DNA of 64,000 nucleotides from Bacteroidales bacterium UBA1309 (GTDB lineage Bacteria > Bacteroidota > Bacteroidia > Bacteroidales > Dysgonomonadaceae), in assembly GCA_002307185.1 (NCBI GenBank), contig DBTT01000039.1, positions 1-64,000 of the forward strand, written 5' to 3'. Of the stretch, positions 8,142 to 17,772 are shown piece by piece. The stretch's first letter is position 1. Each line of letters opens with the position of its first letter. The notes under the pieces are model-generated. The model was not told the origin of the DNA and made no database searches. It worked only from the letters and a program-made list of their open reading frames with translations. The position numbers and the translations under genes were made by a program.

Positions 8142-8837
8142 CTATTTCGCTTTCGATAAAGCCTTGTGAATAGCCGGAACGATTAATTTCTCCATCACAT
8201 CGTACCCTTTGGAAGTACAATGCACTCCGTCGTAAGTGTATTCTGTAATCATCGCGTTGTTTGGCTGGGCCATCGCACTAAAATAGTCCATATAAATAAA
8301 GCCCTTCCTATCAGCATAAGTTTTCAACAACGCATTCAGTTTGGGAATCTTGATATTTGGCTCAAGTCCCCGACGCCAAGGGTAATCGTAAGCAGGAAGC
8401 ACAGAGCAAATAATAGGCTGAATTCCATTCGCTTTAGCCAATTCGGCCATCGAGGCAATATTATCCCGGATCATCTCGAGTGTGGAAGGCCCTGTGTTGC
8501 CGGCAATATCGTTTGTCCCGGCCAAAATAGCCACCACCTTTGGACTAAGGCAGATCACATCCTGGCGAAAGCGAAGCAACATTTGAGGAGTTGTTTGCCC
8601 GCTGATTCCGCGATCCAGGTAAGGATTCTTTTGGAAAAATTCGGGATGGGTGTCTTTCCATCCTTGGGTAATGGAATTTCCCATAAACACGACCCGATCC
8701 TTTACTGGGGCCAGGGAAAGCACAGAATCGTTTTCGTGTTGATAATGCTTCAAATTGGCCCAATCTTGAGCTTTTGAAAATAAGAAACTCGACAGGAAAG
8801 CTGACATACAGAATGTTTTCATTAAAATTGATTTCAT
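8142..8837 (-). CDS. Exported SGNH/GDSL-family hydrolase
   Basis: 231 aa with signal peptide (cleavage near SKAQ). The SGNH blocks are clear: block I GNSITQG with catalytic Ser, block II GISGQTT (Gly), block III GTNDIAG (Asn) and block V YDGVHCTSKGY with the Asp-His pair. This type in Bacteroidota removes acetyl or acyl groups from carbohydrates or lipids; the substrate cannot be read from sequence. It lies 64 bp downstream of the CocE-type hydrolase and may be co-transcribed with it. Confidence 0.85.
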   Translation of the reverse strand: MKSILMKTFCMSAFLSSFLFSKAQDWANLKHYQHENDSVLSLAPVKDRVVFMGNSITQGWKDTHPEFFQKNPYLDRGISGQTTPQMLLRFRQDVICLSPKVVAILAGTNDIAGNTGPSTLEMIRDNIASMAELAKANGIQPIICSVLPAYDYPWRRGLEPNIKIPKLNALLKTYADRKGFIYMDYFSAMAQPNNAMITEYTYDGVHCTSKGYDVMEKLIVPAIHKALSKAK

Positions 8838-8901
8838 GGATAGGTAATTTTTGGTGACAATTATACGCTTTTAGTTGTAAGTTGTTGACTATTATATTTT
8901 C

Positions 8902-10767
8902 TTAATTCAAGACAGGCAGAACAATCTTCGAAGGAAGAGTTGCATTGTGAAAAAGGCTCACTGTCGATTTCACAAAATCTTTCGACGAACAAGTATAGAT
9001 ATTGATGAACTGCTGCGGATTCATGTCCACCAGCGGAAACCACGAACTTTGCACCTGTACCATCAGCCGGTGGCCCTTCTTGAAAGTGTGTGCTACGTCA
9101 GGCAGATCAAATTTAACTTCGGTCGGTTTGCCTGGCACAAAGGCTTCCGGATTTGTGTAACTGTTGCGGTATCTTCCCCTGAAAACCTCTCCACGAACCA
9201 GCATTTCGTATCCGCCCATATCGGAGTCAGGACGGTCGCCATACCGGAAACCATCAGGAAAAACATCGATCACTTTCACCACAAAGTCGGCATCCGTAGT
9301 GGAGATTGCCACATTCAAGTCGGCAGAGATGGAACCCGCCAACGTCAAATCCTTGTCGAGAACATCCGTTTGAAAGGTGATTACATCTTTCCGCTTTTCG
9401 GCAAAACGTTGGTCGTTGACAATGTATTCCCGTGTCCTGTCCTGGGTGATTTTTTCATCATAGGGGACGGGGCTATTGGGGTCGGACACATATTGGGTGA
9501 ACACACCATCTTTTTGAGGCTTACTAAAACTAAGTGATTTGTTGTCGCAAAAATAAAGGTCAACATGCTTGACTTTTGTTGGCCAAGACGAAAAGGTGTG
9601 CCATTGGTTTTCACCCGTAAAGAAGATGGTCGCTTCCTTGAGGCTATCAAGGTTTCCCGAGTCACGCAAATAATAATCGAAAAATGGCAACTGGATATTA
9701 TTTTGATACAGTTCGGCTGTATTGCTTTCGAAACGAATCCTGCCCAAGCTGTCGCCAAGGCTTCTGTCCCATCCGCCATGAAACCAAGGGCCGAACACGA
9801 TCCGGCAGTTGGTTTGCGGGCTTTGCTTGCGAATTTCTTTGTAAGCATTCCAAGCACCGTAGCAATCCTCGGCATCAAATAGCCCTCCGACAACCAACAC
9901 GGCCGGTTTGAAATTGCGACAGGCATTTGCCGCCGACCGGGCCTTCCACCAATCGTCGTAGTCGGGATGCCGCATCATGTCGCTCCAAAAAGGACGGGTG
10001 TCTTTAAAATAGGTGTCTGTCAGTTCTTTGAGCGACTTGTTTTTGAAGAAGTCGTAATCATTGCCTTCGTAATTGACAGTCGGATCCACCCATTCTGTAG
10101 TCCGCTCTTTCCTTATTTGGTCAAAAGTGTCCATAAAACTGAACGCATCTTTCAGAAAAAATGCACCGTTGTGGTGAAAATCATCTCCTATGAACCAGTT
10201 GAAAACGGGAGCCTGCGGACTCACGGCTTTGATAGCTGGATGGTTGGCAGCCCCCGCCATCAAGGCATAAAACCCGGGATAGGAAATGCCATACACTCCG
10301 ATTCGACCGTTGTTGTGGGACAAATTCTTCACCAGCCAATCGGCAGTATCATATGAGTCACTGGCCTCATCGATTTCCGTTCCTTTTTTGTCGGCAAGAA
10401 AAGAGCGAATATTCTCGTATTGCCCTTCGCTCATAAAACGCCCGCGGACATCTTGATAAACAAAAATATATCCCCTTTCAGAATACGGGTATAAATTGTT
10501 GGAGAGCGCATTGTTCATCCCCGCATCTTCTCCATACGGGCCACTGGAATACGGGCTTCGGCAGATGAGCATGGGATGATTTTGAGTTGTGTCTTTGGGA
10601 GAATACACGGCCGTGAAAAGTTTCGCACCATCCCGCATCGGAATCATGTATTCCTTTTTAGTGTAATGCTCAAGCACCCATTTCTCGCGGTCATTCTGTG
10701 AATAGACGGAAAATAGGGTAAAAACAAAAAAACAGAGTCCGGCAATTATTCTTTTTTGATGCTTCAT
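8902..10767 (-). CDS. CocE/NonD family serine hydrolase (X-Pro dipeptidyl-peptidase S15-like)
   Basis: 621 aa with a signal peptide. The alpha/beta-hydrolase core has YQDVRGRF, nucleophile elbow GISYPG (about residue 167), an Asp region VVGGLFDAED and His in GPWFHGGW. The C-terminal jelly-roll typical of CocE/X-Pro peptidases begins near residue 420 and ends with GHRLMVQVQSSWFPLVDMNPQ. Members cleave esters, amides or Xaa-Pro peptides; the true substrate is unknown. A -7 box lies 36 bp upstream of the start. Confidence 0.85.
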   Translation of the reverse strand: MKHQKRIIAGLCFFVFTLFSVYSQNDREKWVLEHYTKKEYMIPMRDGAKLFTAVYSPKDTTQNHPMLICRSPYSSGPYGEDAGMNNALSNNLYPYSERGYIFVYQDVRGRFMSEGQYENIRSFLADKKGTEIDEASDSYDTADWLVKNLSHNNGRIGVYGISYPGFYALMAGAANHPAIKAVSPQAPVFNWFIGDDFHHNGAFFLKDAFSFMDTFDQIRKERTTEWVDPTVNYEGNDYDFFKNKSLKELTDTYFKDTRPFWSDMMRHPDYDDWWKARSAANACRNFKPAVLVVGGLFDAEDCYGAWNAYKEIRKQSPQTNCRIVFGPWFHGGWDRSLGDSLGRIRFESNTAELYQNNIQLPFFDYYLRDSGNLDSLKEATIFFTGENQWHTFSSWPTKVKHVDLYFCDNKSLSFSKPQKDGVFTQYVSDPNSPVPYDEKITQDRTREYIVNDQRFAEKRKDVITFQTDVLDKDLTLAGSISADLNVAISTTDADFVVKVIDVFPDGFRYGDRPDSDMGGYEMLVRGEVFRGRYRNSYTNPEAFVPGKPTEVKFDLPDVAHTFKKGHRLMVQVQSSWFPLVDMNPQQFINIYTCSSKDFVKSTVSLFHNATLPSKIVLPVLN

Positions 10768-10802
10768 TATTTCAAGATTATAAATGAAAAAGGGCTTTTT
10801 GG

Positions 10803-10810
10803 CAAAGTTA
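10803..10810 (-). promoter_or_regulatory. Candidate -7 box TAACTTTG for the CocE-type hydrolase
   Basis: TAACTTTG on the minus strand, 36 bp before the ATG at 10767, fits the Bacteroides TAnnTTTG consensus. Confidence 0.45.
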
Positions 10811-10874
10811 TATATATAATTTAGATAGGCATAAATTGCCTGGAATGGAATGACAAATGAATTTACTTTTTTTA

Positions 10875-10882
10875 TATCTTTA
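10875..10882 (+). promoter_or_regulatory. Near-consensus -7 box TATCTTTA
   Basis: One mismatch from TAnnTTTG, 28 bp upstream of the small gene at 10910. A weak call. Confidence 0.28.
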
Positions 10883-10909
10883 AGCCCTTACAAACGCAGT
10901 GAAATAGTT

Positions 10910-11086
10910 ATGGAAAATATAGACCGAAAAGACATCTTTATCTTGAACAGGCATAGCAATATGACTACGCAGAATATCAATGAGGCACTTCACCGGCATG
11001 TTTACAACGACAAAAAAATGGTGGGCAGCAACGAAAATAGACTCTTAATCGAGCTATTCAGCAATAATAATCAAAGTATTGAGTAA
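10910..11086 (+). CDS. Small hypothetical protein
   Basis: 58 aa from ATG at 10910 (MENIDRKD). An upstream extension of the frame crosses the candidate promoter and is disfavoured. The sequence is polar and helical-looking, with no signal peptide or recognised motif. It precedes an unknown 174-aa gene and an aminotransferase on the same strand and is probably the first gene of that group. I do not recognise a family. Confidence 0.5.
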   Translation: MENIDRKDIFILNRHSNMTTQNINEALHRHVYNDKKMVGSNENRLLIELFSNNNQSIE

Positions 11087-11150
11087 GGTTTTGGAGTATC
11101 TCCTGCGAAATTACCCTATCTTTATCTTTAAAATACGAAAACGAAGCCCT

Positions 11151-11675
11151 ATGCAATATTCCATCATAAAATTATTGGAACGCCAAATGATTATCGACAT
11201 TCAGGAAGGAAAAATAATCAGTGCTTTTCTGAAGACCAAGCAGCTACCTCCTTTAGAAGAATTCAATGAAAAAAAATCACACAAATACATAGTATATGGT
11301 GCCGCCCTGCATAACAAAGGGCATGAAACGATTGACCACCAAAAATGGTCAGGTTACGTGTTTGCCTATCCCGACAAAGAAGGCTACAAGCAACTGTTGA
11401 TCGCCGACATGCACACTTGCCCGACCATGATGAGTGGGGGATTGACATTCACCCCGTTTGCCGCCATTGTGGAATCGGATATTCAGTTGAACGTGACACA
11501 GGAGCATGGAATCAGCGCATTCCTTATGTACCACGACATGGACATTATCACGAACATGCTCAACAGGGAGTGCCTCTATGCAATTCGGGGAATTGAAACA
11601 AATGCAAATCTTTCCAATTGGAGAAAAAACATCGATGACGCACAATTGATACAGATTGCACTGGGAATTAAGTAG
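11151..11675 (+). CDS. Hypothetical cytosolic protein
   Basis: 174 aa from ATG at 11151 (MQYSIIKLL); an in-frame TTG at 11079 would overlap the preceding stop. There is no signal peptide or membrane segment. The body alternates strands and helices (HKYIVYGAALHNKGHE, WSGYVFAYPD, LLIADMHTCP, GLTFTPFAAIV, ISAFLMYHDMD), suggesting one compact domain with several His residues. I do not recognise the family. Its stop overlaps the possible GTG start of the aminotransferase, so the two are probably co-transcribed. Confidence 0.7.
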   Translation: MQYSIIKLLERQMIIDIQEGKIISAFLKTKQLPPLEEFNEKKSHKYIVYGAALHNKGHETIDHQKWSGYVFAYPDKEGYKQLLIADMHTCPTMMSGGLTFTPFAAIVESDIQLNVTQEHGISAFLMYHDMDIITNMLNRECLYAIRGIETNANLSNWRKNIDDAQLIQIALGIK

Positions 11676-11698
11676 TGGATATATTGAAAAACAAAAGC

Positions 11699-12874
11699 AT
11701 GCCGCCACTCAGCCGCAGAATAGCCTATTTCACCGATTCGGTGATCCGACGCATGACACGTGTCGCCAACAAATACGGGGCAGTGAACCTTTCACAAGGA
11801 TTTCCAGACTTTGATCCGCCTGTGGAACTCAAACAATCATTGGAACAAGTTGCCTCTGGTAGCATCCACCAATACGCCATCACTTGGGGAGCGAACAATT
11901 TCAGGGAAGCATTGGCTCGAAAACAATCCCGGTTTATGGGCATCGGGATTGATCCCGAGACTCAAATAGCGGTCACGTGCGGAAGCACCGAAGCCATGAT
12001 GGCCGCGATGCTCACAGTCACCAATCCGGGCGACAAGGTGATCGTGTTTTCCCCATTTTATGAAAATTACGGAGCTGACGCCATTCTTTCAGGGGCCGAA
12101 CCGATTTATGTGCACCTGCAACCACCCCATTTTGGTTTCGATGTAGGGGAATTGGAAGCAGCTTTCCAACAACGCCCCAAAGCTTTGATCCTCTGCAATC
12201 CATCGAATCCTACGGGAAAGGTATTTACTTGGGAAGAATTGCAAACCATTGCCCGGTTTGCGGAGAAATACGATACTTTTGTAATTACGGACGAAGTGTA
12301 TGAACACATTGTGTATGAGCCATTCAGACACATCTATTTTGCATCTCTTCCTGGAATGTTTGAGCGGACTCTATCGTGCAGCTCGCTTTCAAAAACCTAT
12401 TCCATCACCGGTTGGCGTTTGGGCTACGTGATTGCCCCGGCAAAAATCATAGACGGTGTGCGAAAAGTGCACGACTTTCTCACCGTAGGAGCAGCTGCCC
12501 CTTTGCAAGAGGCTGCCGTGACCGCACTCAACTTTGACGACAGCTATTACACCCATCTCCGGGAAATTTATACCGAGAAAAAAGATTTCTTTCTCAAAGG
12601 GCTGGACAAAATCGGCTTGAAATACACCATTCCGCAGGGAGCATACTACGTGATGGTGGACATTTCCGAATTCGGGGCAACAGACGATGTGGTCTTCTGT
12701 GAATGGCTCGCAGAAGCGGTTGGCGTGGCGGCAGTGCCGGGTTCGAGCTTTTTCCGTGGAGACGTGAATCACCTCATTCGCTTCCACTTTGCCAAGAATA
12801 TCGATACGCTAGCAGAGGCCTTGGAACGGTTGGGAAAGATTTACGAGAAGGCAAAGGATAAAAAGTGGGAATAG
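11699..12874 (+). CDS. Class I/II PLP-dependent aminotransferase (methionine aminotransferase-like)
   Basis: 391 aa from ATG at 11699; a GTG at 11675 overlapping the preceding stop is an alternative. Fold type I aminotransferase: NLSQGFPDFDPP near the N-terminus, CNPSNPTGKVF, DEVYEH, and the PLP-lysine block SSLSKTYSITGWRLGY. The SQGFPDF opening is typical of the YbdL/kynurenine aminotransferase group that transaminates methionine and aromatic amino acids. Substrate assignment is inference. It ends at a bidirectional hairpin shared with the convergent permease. Confidence 0.88.
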   Translation: MPPLSRRIAYFTDSVIRRMTRVANKYGAVNLSQGFPDFDPPVELKQSLEQVASGSIHQYAITWGANNFREALARKQSRFMGIGIDPETQIAVTCGSTEAMMAAMLTVTNPGDKVIVFSPFYENYGADAILSGAEPIYVHLQPPHFGFDVGELEAAFQQRPKALILCNPSNPTGKVFTWEELQTIARFAEKYDTFVITDEVYEHIVYEPFRHIYFASLPGMFERTLSCSSLSKTYSITGWRLGYVIAPAKIIDGVRKVHDFLTVGAAAPLQEAAVTALNFDDSYYTHLREIYTEKKDFFLKGLDKIGLKYTIPQGAYYVMVDISEFGATDDVVFCEWLAEAVGVAAVPGSSFFRGDVNHLIRFHFAKNIDTLAEALERLGKIYEKAKDKKWE

Positions 12875-12876
12875 AA

Positions 12877-12917
12877 AAAAAGGCTACCTTCAAAAATTAA
12901 TTTTCAGGCAACCTTTT
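12877..12917. terminator. Bidirectional terminator between convergent genes
   Basis: An imperfect inverted repeat (GG-CTACCTTcAAAA / TTTTcAGGcaACC) centred near 12898 is flanked by an A-run on the left and a T-rich run on the right, so it can terminate both the aminotransferase and the permease. Confidence 0.6.
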
Positions 12918-12941
12918 CTTTATAAATAATGCATTAAAAAC

Positions 12942-14639
12942 TTAGCCCCTCAGATTCCTGCCCTTCATCACATATTTTCTATATCCGAAAAATGCAATGT
13001 GGACAGTAGCAAAAACAATCGAGAAATAAAACAATGGCTTGTCATCCGCTTTGAAATAGAAATGGTGGAGGAATGCTACAATCACCAAAACGGCAGACAA
13101 GACGATTCCACTCAGCCCCACCAACCGATTGGCTTGAGGCAACGTGTCTGCCTGCTTGCTGGTGAGGTGACTATGCTTCACACTGTAAAGCAAATAAATA
13201 TCCAACCCTACAATCATCCACACGATCAAACGAATCCATGTGTCAAACGGAAGAAATACCATCATGAAGAAACAAACAGCTATTCCCAAGATTGGCACAA
13301 GCGGCACGAGCGGGGTTTTAAAAGCCCGCGGTGCGTCAGGCATCGTTTTGCGCATCACCATGACCCCTATGCAGACCAAAATAAACGCAAACAGAGTCCC
13401 GATACTGGTCATCTCGCCCACCACTCTTCCCGGCACAAAGGCTGAAAAGATGCTGACAAGCACGAGGAAGAAAAGATTCGATTTGAAAGGAGTTTTGTAT
13501 TTGGAATGTACTTTCGAAAATGTCTTGGGTATAAGCCCGTCTTTACTCATCGAATAAAATACGCGGCTCTGCCCCATCAGCAGGACAAGAATCACCGAAG
13601 CATATCCAAGCAGTATGGCAACAATGATGGAAGTGTTGAGCCAAGGATAGGCGGGTGTCACCACACCGTTTGCTCCGATTTGCCCCATATTCTGAATAGC
13701 AATTGCCACAGGAGCCAAATGACTTCCGGCATCGCCTGCCCCAAAAGCAGTGTATTTGACTACACCGGTCATCACATAAGCAAAAATCACATACAGCACC
13801 GTACAGATTGCCAGGGAACCTAAAATCCCTATCGGCATCGATTTCTTCGGGTTTTTTGTTTCCTGAGCGGCCGTACTCACCGCATCAAATCCGACATAAG
13901 CAAAAAACACGACCGCTGCCGCACGAACAACTCCCGACCAACCGAAACTACCAAATTCTCCTGTGTTTTCAGGGATGAAAGGGGTCAGGTTTTCGGGGCG
14001 TACATATTTGAAACCTACAAATATAAATGTTAGAACAATAGCAACTTTGAGAACGACAATGATCCCGTTGAAAAACGATGATTCGCTTGTTCCCTTAATC
14101 AGAATCAGAGACGTGATTGTCACAATGAATACGGCTGGAAGATTTATCATTCCGTGTACCATCTGGCCTCCAACCATAGCGGTGTCAAAGGGTGTCATGG
14201 TCAATTCAGGAGGCAAAGCCGCTCCGAAAACAGCGAGCAAAGCCTTCAAATAGCCAGACCAACTGGAAGCAACCGTTGCAGCACCCACTGCATATTCGAG
14301 AACTAAATCCCAACCAATAATCCAAGCGACAAATTCGCCCATCGTGGCATAAGAATAGGTGTAGGCACTACCAGCAACGGAAATCATGGACGCAAATTCG
14401 GCATAGCACAAACCGGCAAACCCACATCCCAAAGCTGCTATAATAAAGGAAATAACGATGGCAGGCCCAGCATAATTGGCTGCCGCCATTCCTGTGATTG
14501 AAAACAATCCCGCACCGATGATGGCGCCAATACCTAAAGCAATCAATCCCCACGAGCCAAGAGATTTTTTCAGAGTATGTTCTCCAGTAACATTTGCTTC
14601 GTGCAACAATTCTGATAGAGGTTTTCGTTCAAAGAGCAT
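12942..14639 (-). CDS. APC-superfamily amino-acid permease (cationic amino acid transporter type)
   Basis: 565 aa with about 12-14 hydrophobic segments. The first membrane segment has the APC glycine motif GIGAIIGAGLFSITG, followed by YAEFASMISVAGSAYTY and FFAYVGFDAVSTAAQETKNP, typical of the CAT/YfnA branch of inner-membrane amino-acid/proton symporters. The C-terminal extra helices fit the 14-TM CAT type. Substrate is unknown. Transcribed alone, with a good -7 box 26 bp upstream. Confidence 0.9.
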   Translation of the reverse strand: MLFERKPLSELLHEANVTGEHTLKKSLGSWGLIALGIGAIIGAGLFSITGMAAANYAGPAIVISFIIAALGCGFAGLCYAEFASMISVAGSAYTYSYATMGEFVAWIIGWDLVLEYAVGAATVASSWSGYLKALLAVFGAALPPELTMTPFDTAMVGGQMVHGMINLPAVFIVTITSLILIKGTSESSFFNGIIVVLKVAIVLTFIFVGFKYVRPENLTPFIPENTGEFGSFGWSGVVRAAAVVFFAYVGFDAVSTAAQETKNPKKSMPIGILGSLAICTVLYVIFAYVMTGVVKYTAFGAGDAGSHLAPVAIAIQNMGQIGANGVVTPAYPWLNTSIIVAILLGYASVILVLLMGQSRVFYSMSKDGLIPKTFSKVHSKYKTPFKSNLFFLVLVSIFSAFVPGRVVGEMTSIGTLFAFILVCIGVMVMRKTMPDAPRAFKTPLVPLVPILGIAVCFFMMVFLPFDTWIRLIVWMIVGLDIYLLYSVKHSHLTSKQADTLPQANRLVGLSGIVLSAVLVIVAFLHHFYFKADDKPLFYFSIVFATVHIAFFGYRKYVMKGRNLRG

Positions 14640-14664
14640 ATCGTTTTGATTAAATATTTAACGG

Positions 14665-14672
14665 CAAAGATA
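14665..14672 (-). promoter_or_regulatory. -7 box TATCTTTG for the permease
   Basis: Exact match to TAnnTTTG on the minus strand, 26 bp upstream of the ATG at 14639. The -33 element is not obvious. Confidence 0.5.
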
Positions 14673-14854
14673 TACAAACGAAAGCAAGAAGAACAACATA
14701 CAGCCCAAAAAGATAGAAAAATATTAAATAAGAATCCGTATAGTCATCAAAAATACAAATTCGCAAACCTCCGCACGATGGATCGCATTCCCAATTCTAC
14801 TGATTTTTAGACAACAGACCATCCCCATTCCTTAAATAAAAAATTGACGGAAAC

Positions 14855-14891
14855 AAAAAGCTGCTCCAGAAAATTCCCAGAACAGCTTTTT
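14855..14891 (-). terminator. Intrinsic terminator of the membrane pyrophosphatase gene
   Basis: AAAAAGCTG (14855-14863) and CAGCTTTTT (14883-14891) form a 9-bp stem. Read on the minus strand it ends in a T-run, 22 bp after the pyrophosphatase stop. Confidence 0.65.
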
Positions 14892-14912
14892 CAAAAAATG
14901 CGATATAATCAA

Positions 14913-17345
14913 CTATTTTTCGATACGCATCTTATAGAAAGAACGCCATACAAAAACGAGGGCGACCGCTAAAAAAACCACCCCGAAATAAGGTGCCAGG
15001 TCGCGGAAATTTTCACTGATAGCAATTTCCATGGCAAGCAAACCAAACAGGGTCGTAAATTTGATGATCGGATTCAGCGCCACCGACGAAGTATCTTTGA
15101 ATGGATCGCCCACGGTGTCGCCCACCACTGTGGCATCGTGAAGCGGCGTTCCTTTGGCTTTCAAATCCACCTCCACCACCTTTTTCGCATTGTCCCAAGC
15201 GCCCCCGGCATTGGCCATAAACACGGCTTGAAACAATCCAAACACAGCTATCGCAATCAAGTAACTGATAAACAGAGCCACAGCATGAATGCCTCCTATG
15301 CCCGAAGGCGATGAAAGACAAGCAAACGCCAAAGCAAAGAAAAAGACCGCAATGAAGATATTGAACATTCCCTTTTGAGCATACTGCGTGCAGATCTTTA
15401 CCACTTCGGTGGAAGATTTTTCATCGGCTTTTTTCGGCGAGTTAGGGTCGAGATTGATATGCCCTTTGATGTATTCGACAGCACGAAATGCACCTGTGGT
15501 GACCGCTTGAGTGGAAGCAGCCGTAAACCAGTAAACGACAGCCCCGCCAAGAATAAATCCGAGGATGGAATAGGGATTCAACAAATTCAGAATATCTTCG
15601 GGCTTCACGCCCAACGTTTTTTGAATCATCAAGATCAACGAGAAAATCATGGTAGTGGCACCTACCACCGCAGTGCCAATCAGCACAGGTTTCGCCGTGG
15701 CCTTGAACGTGTTTCCCGCACCGTCGTTGGCCTCCAGATAATATTTTGACTTTTCAAAATCGGGTTTGAATCCAAAATCCCGTTCAATCTCGTCGGAAAC
15801 ATTCGGCACTTCTTCAATCAATGACAATTCATACACAGATTGGGCGTTGTCTGTTACCGGCCCATAGCTGTCCACCGCAATGGTCACCGGGCCCATGCCC
15901 AACAGCCCGAATGCGACCAAGCCAAATGCGAATATGGAAGGATAGACCATAATCAGATCCAAGCCCATCGTGCTGAAAAGATAAGCTACAAACATCAAAA
16001 CAAAGAACACCATCCCCATCCAGAATGCGCTGAAGTTGCCAGCTACAAAACCAGAGAGAATCACCAGCGATGCGCCACCTTCTTTGCCAGCATTCACCAC
16101 TTCGTTCACGTGCGCAGATTTGGGGGAAGTAAACAATTTCGTAATTTCAGGAATCAATGCTCCGCCAATCGTGCCACAACTAATGATGGAGGCAAGAATC
16201 CACCACATATCTGTATTTCCATTCAAATTAGGAATCAGCACATAGCTTGCACAGAATGTGACAACGATGGAAAGAAGAGAAGTGATCCACACCAGGTTGG
16301 TCAGAGGTTGTTCAAAGTCCAGATCATCGCTATTTCCGTATCTTGTTTTGCTGATAAATCCATTGATCCAAAACGAAACTATGGATGTGATAATCATCAA
16401 AATGCGCATTGCGAAAATCCAAGTCAGCAACTCAATCTGCAATTCGGCGGTCAATGCGTTATTCCCGGCCACACCCACAGCCAAGAGGATAAACGAGATA
16501 AGGGCAACACCAGTCACTCCATACGTTTCGAAGCCATCAGCCGTAGGGCCAACACTGTCACCCGCGTTGTCACCCGTGCAGTCGGCAATGACTCCCGGAT
16601 TTCGAGGGTCATCTTCCCCAATCTTGAAAACTACCTTCATCAAGTCTGAGCCAATGTCGGCTATTTTCGTGAAGATGCCTCCTGCAATACGCAGGACAGA
16701 CGCTCCCAATGACTCGCCAATCGCAAAACCGATGAAACAGGCACCTGCCAAGTGCCCAGGCATCAATAGCAAGATGACCAGCATGAGAATCAATTCCACA
16801 CAGATAAGCACCACGCCGATGCTCATGCCTGCATTCAAGGGAATGTTCAGCAAGTCCAGCGGTTTTCTTTTCAGCGAGGCAAAAGCCATCCGTGCATTGG
16901 CCAGTGTATTCATCCTGATACCGAAAGCGGCAACTGAATATGAGCCGAGAATACCGATTACAGTCCAGGTTAAAATCAAAAGCACACCACCGATCCCAAA
17001 CAAGCTTTCGCCGTTGTGGCCCTTTGCCAAAAAACCAAAATAGCCGGCAACTGCAGCCCCAATGAATAAAAATAGAATGGCTAGAAATTTCCCTTGCTGT
17101 TTGAGATAAGCGGAACATGTCTTGAAGATGACATCTGAAATTTCCAACATGGCTTTGTGCGCAGGAATCTTTTTAATTTTCAGAAAATGATAGAATCCGA
17201 ACAACAGGCCGAGAAGCGTAATAAGAAAGCCCCAATACAGCACACCTTCGTGTTTTATGCCTTCAGGAACTTGTAGATCGGCCTCGCTACCCCATGAAAC
17301 TATGGGCAAGGCCAGCATCGTGAAGAAAACAAGTAGCTTTTTCAT
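14913..17345 (-). CDS. hppA: Membrane-bound ion-translocating pyrophosphatase
   Basis: 810 aa with a signal-like first helix and about 16 membrane segments. The PPi-binding core EDDPRNPGVIADCTGDNAGDSVG (abbreviated DDPRNP...GDNAGD) near residue 245-265 is the diagnostic motif, and the second acidic cluster GDTVGDPFKDT lies near the C-terminus. The enzyme couples PPi hydrolysis to Na+ and/or H+ export; Bacteroides homologues include dual Na+/H+ pumps, but the ion here cannot be assigned safely from sequence alone. It is longer than the 650-750 residues usual for the family, mainly through N-terminal sequence and loops. It is a single-gene unit with its own terminator. Confidence 0.93.
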   Translation of the reverse strand: MKKLLVFFTMLALPIVSWGSEADLQVPEGIKHEGVLYWGFLITLLGLLFGFYHFLKIKKIPAHKAMLEISDVIFKTCSAYLKQQGKFLAILFLFIGAAVAGYFGFLAKGHNGESLFGIGGVLLILTWTVIGILGSYSVAAFGIRMNTLANARMAFASLKRKPLDLLNIPLNAGMSIGVVLICVELILMLVILLLMPGHLAGACFIGFAIGESLGASVLRIAGGIFTKIADIGSDLMKVVFKIGEDDPRNPGVIADCTGDNAGDSVGPTADGFETYGVTGVALISFILLAVGVAGNNALTAELQIELLTWIFAMRILMIITSIVSFWINGFISKTRYGNSDDLDFEQPLTNLVWITSLLSIVVTFCASYVLIPNLNGNTDMWWILASIISCGTIGGALIPEITKLFTSPKSAHVNEVVNAGKEGGASLVILSGFVAGNFSAFWMGMVFFVLMFVAYLFSTMGLDLIMVYPSIFAFGLVAFGLLGMGPVTIAVDSYGPVTDNAQSVYELSLIEEVPNVSDEIERDFGFKPDFEKSKYYLEANDGAGNTFKATAKPVLIGTAVVGATTMIFSLILMIQKTLGVKPEDILNLLNPYSILGFILGGAVVYWFTAASTQAVTTGAFRAVEYIKGHINLDPNSPKKADEKSSTEVVKICTQYAQKGMFNIFIAVFFFALAFACLSSPSGIGGIHAVALFISYLIAIAVFGLFQAVFMANAGGAWDNAKKVVEVDLKAKGTPLHDATVVGDTVGDPFKDTSSVALNPIIKFTTLFGLLAMEIAISENFRDLAPYFGVVFLAVALVFVWRSFYKMRIEK

Positions 17346-17386
17346 AAGATGGTAAATTGAAATACAATAGTTAACAATATTGATAC

Positions 17387-17409
17387 GTATATTAATTTAA
17401 TTAATATAC
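17387..17409. promoter_or_regulatory. 23-bp perfect AT palindrome upstream of hppA
   Basis: GTATATTAATT and AATTAATATAC form 11-bp arms around a single T, 42 bp upstream of the hppA start. It could be an operator for a dimeric regulator or a chance AT palindrome. Confidence 0.4.
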
Positions 17410-17732
17410 TCAACTATTTCACTTTTTGATAATTACCATTAAAAAACAACCTCCTTACATTGATACTGCTAATGTACGAAATTACTTTCTGAATGGTGGA
17501 ATAAATTATACTAAAAATGCCACCCACAAGAGTCTAATTTATTATTTATTATGAATTCATACACAAAACTACAACACCAAGAACAAATTCCATTACAATC
17601 AGCATTTACAGGCAAGCATCGTGGACGAATAAAATATGCAAAAGAGACATCCTCCGAATAGAATATGCTCATTCAATACTTAAACAATTGCAAATTGAAG
17701 ACACCCGAAAAGCAGCATTCAAAAATATTCTT

Positions 17733-17740
17733 TACATTTG
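17733..17740 (+). promoter_or_regulatory. -7 box TACATTTG for ettA
   Basis: Matches TAnnTTTG, 32 bp upstream of ATG 17773. Its position argues against longer in-frame extensions of ettA. Confidence 0.45.
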
Positions 17741-17772
17741 TGGGAAAGATTCATCTATTTTACAAACATTCT

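Larger units (their letters stand above)
17346..17772. other. Divergent intergenic region hppA/ettA
   Basis: 427 AT-rich bases with no gene. It holds the 23-bp palindrome, a possible minus-strand -7 box TAGTTTTG at 17564-17571 that would give hppA a leader of about 210 nt, and the ettA -7 box at 17733. Confidence 0.5.

Noticed and set aside
15840..17043. Antisense frames of 260-270 codons over hppA
   Set aside because: They are shadows of the pyrophosphatase gene; the compositions (His/Gln/Lys-rich or Thr/Pro-rich) are artefacts of its codons.
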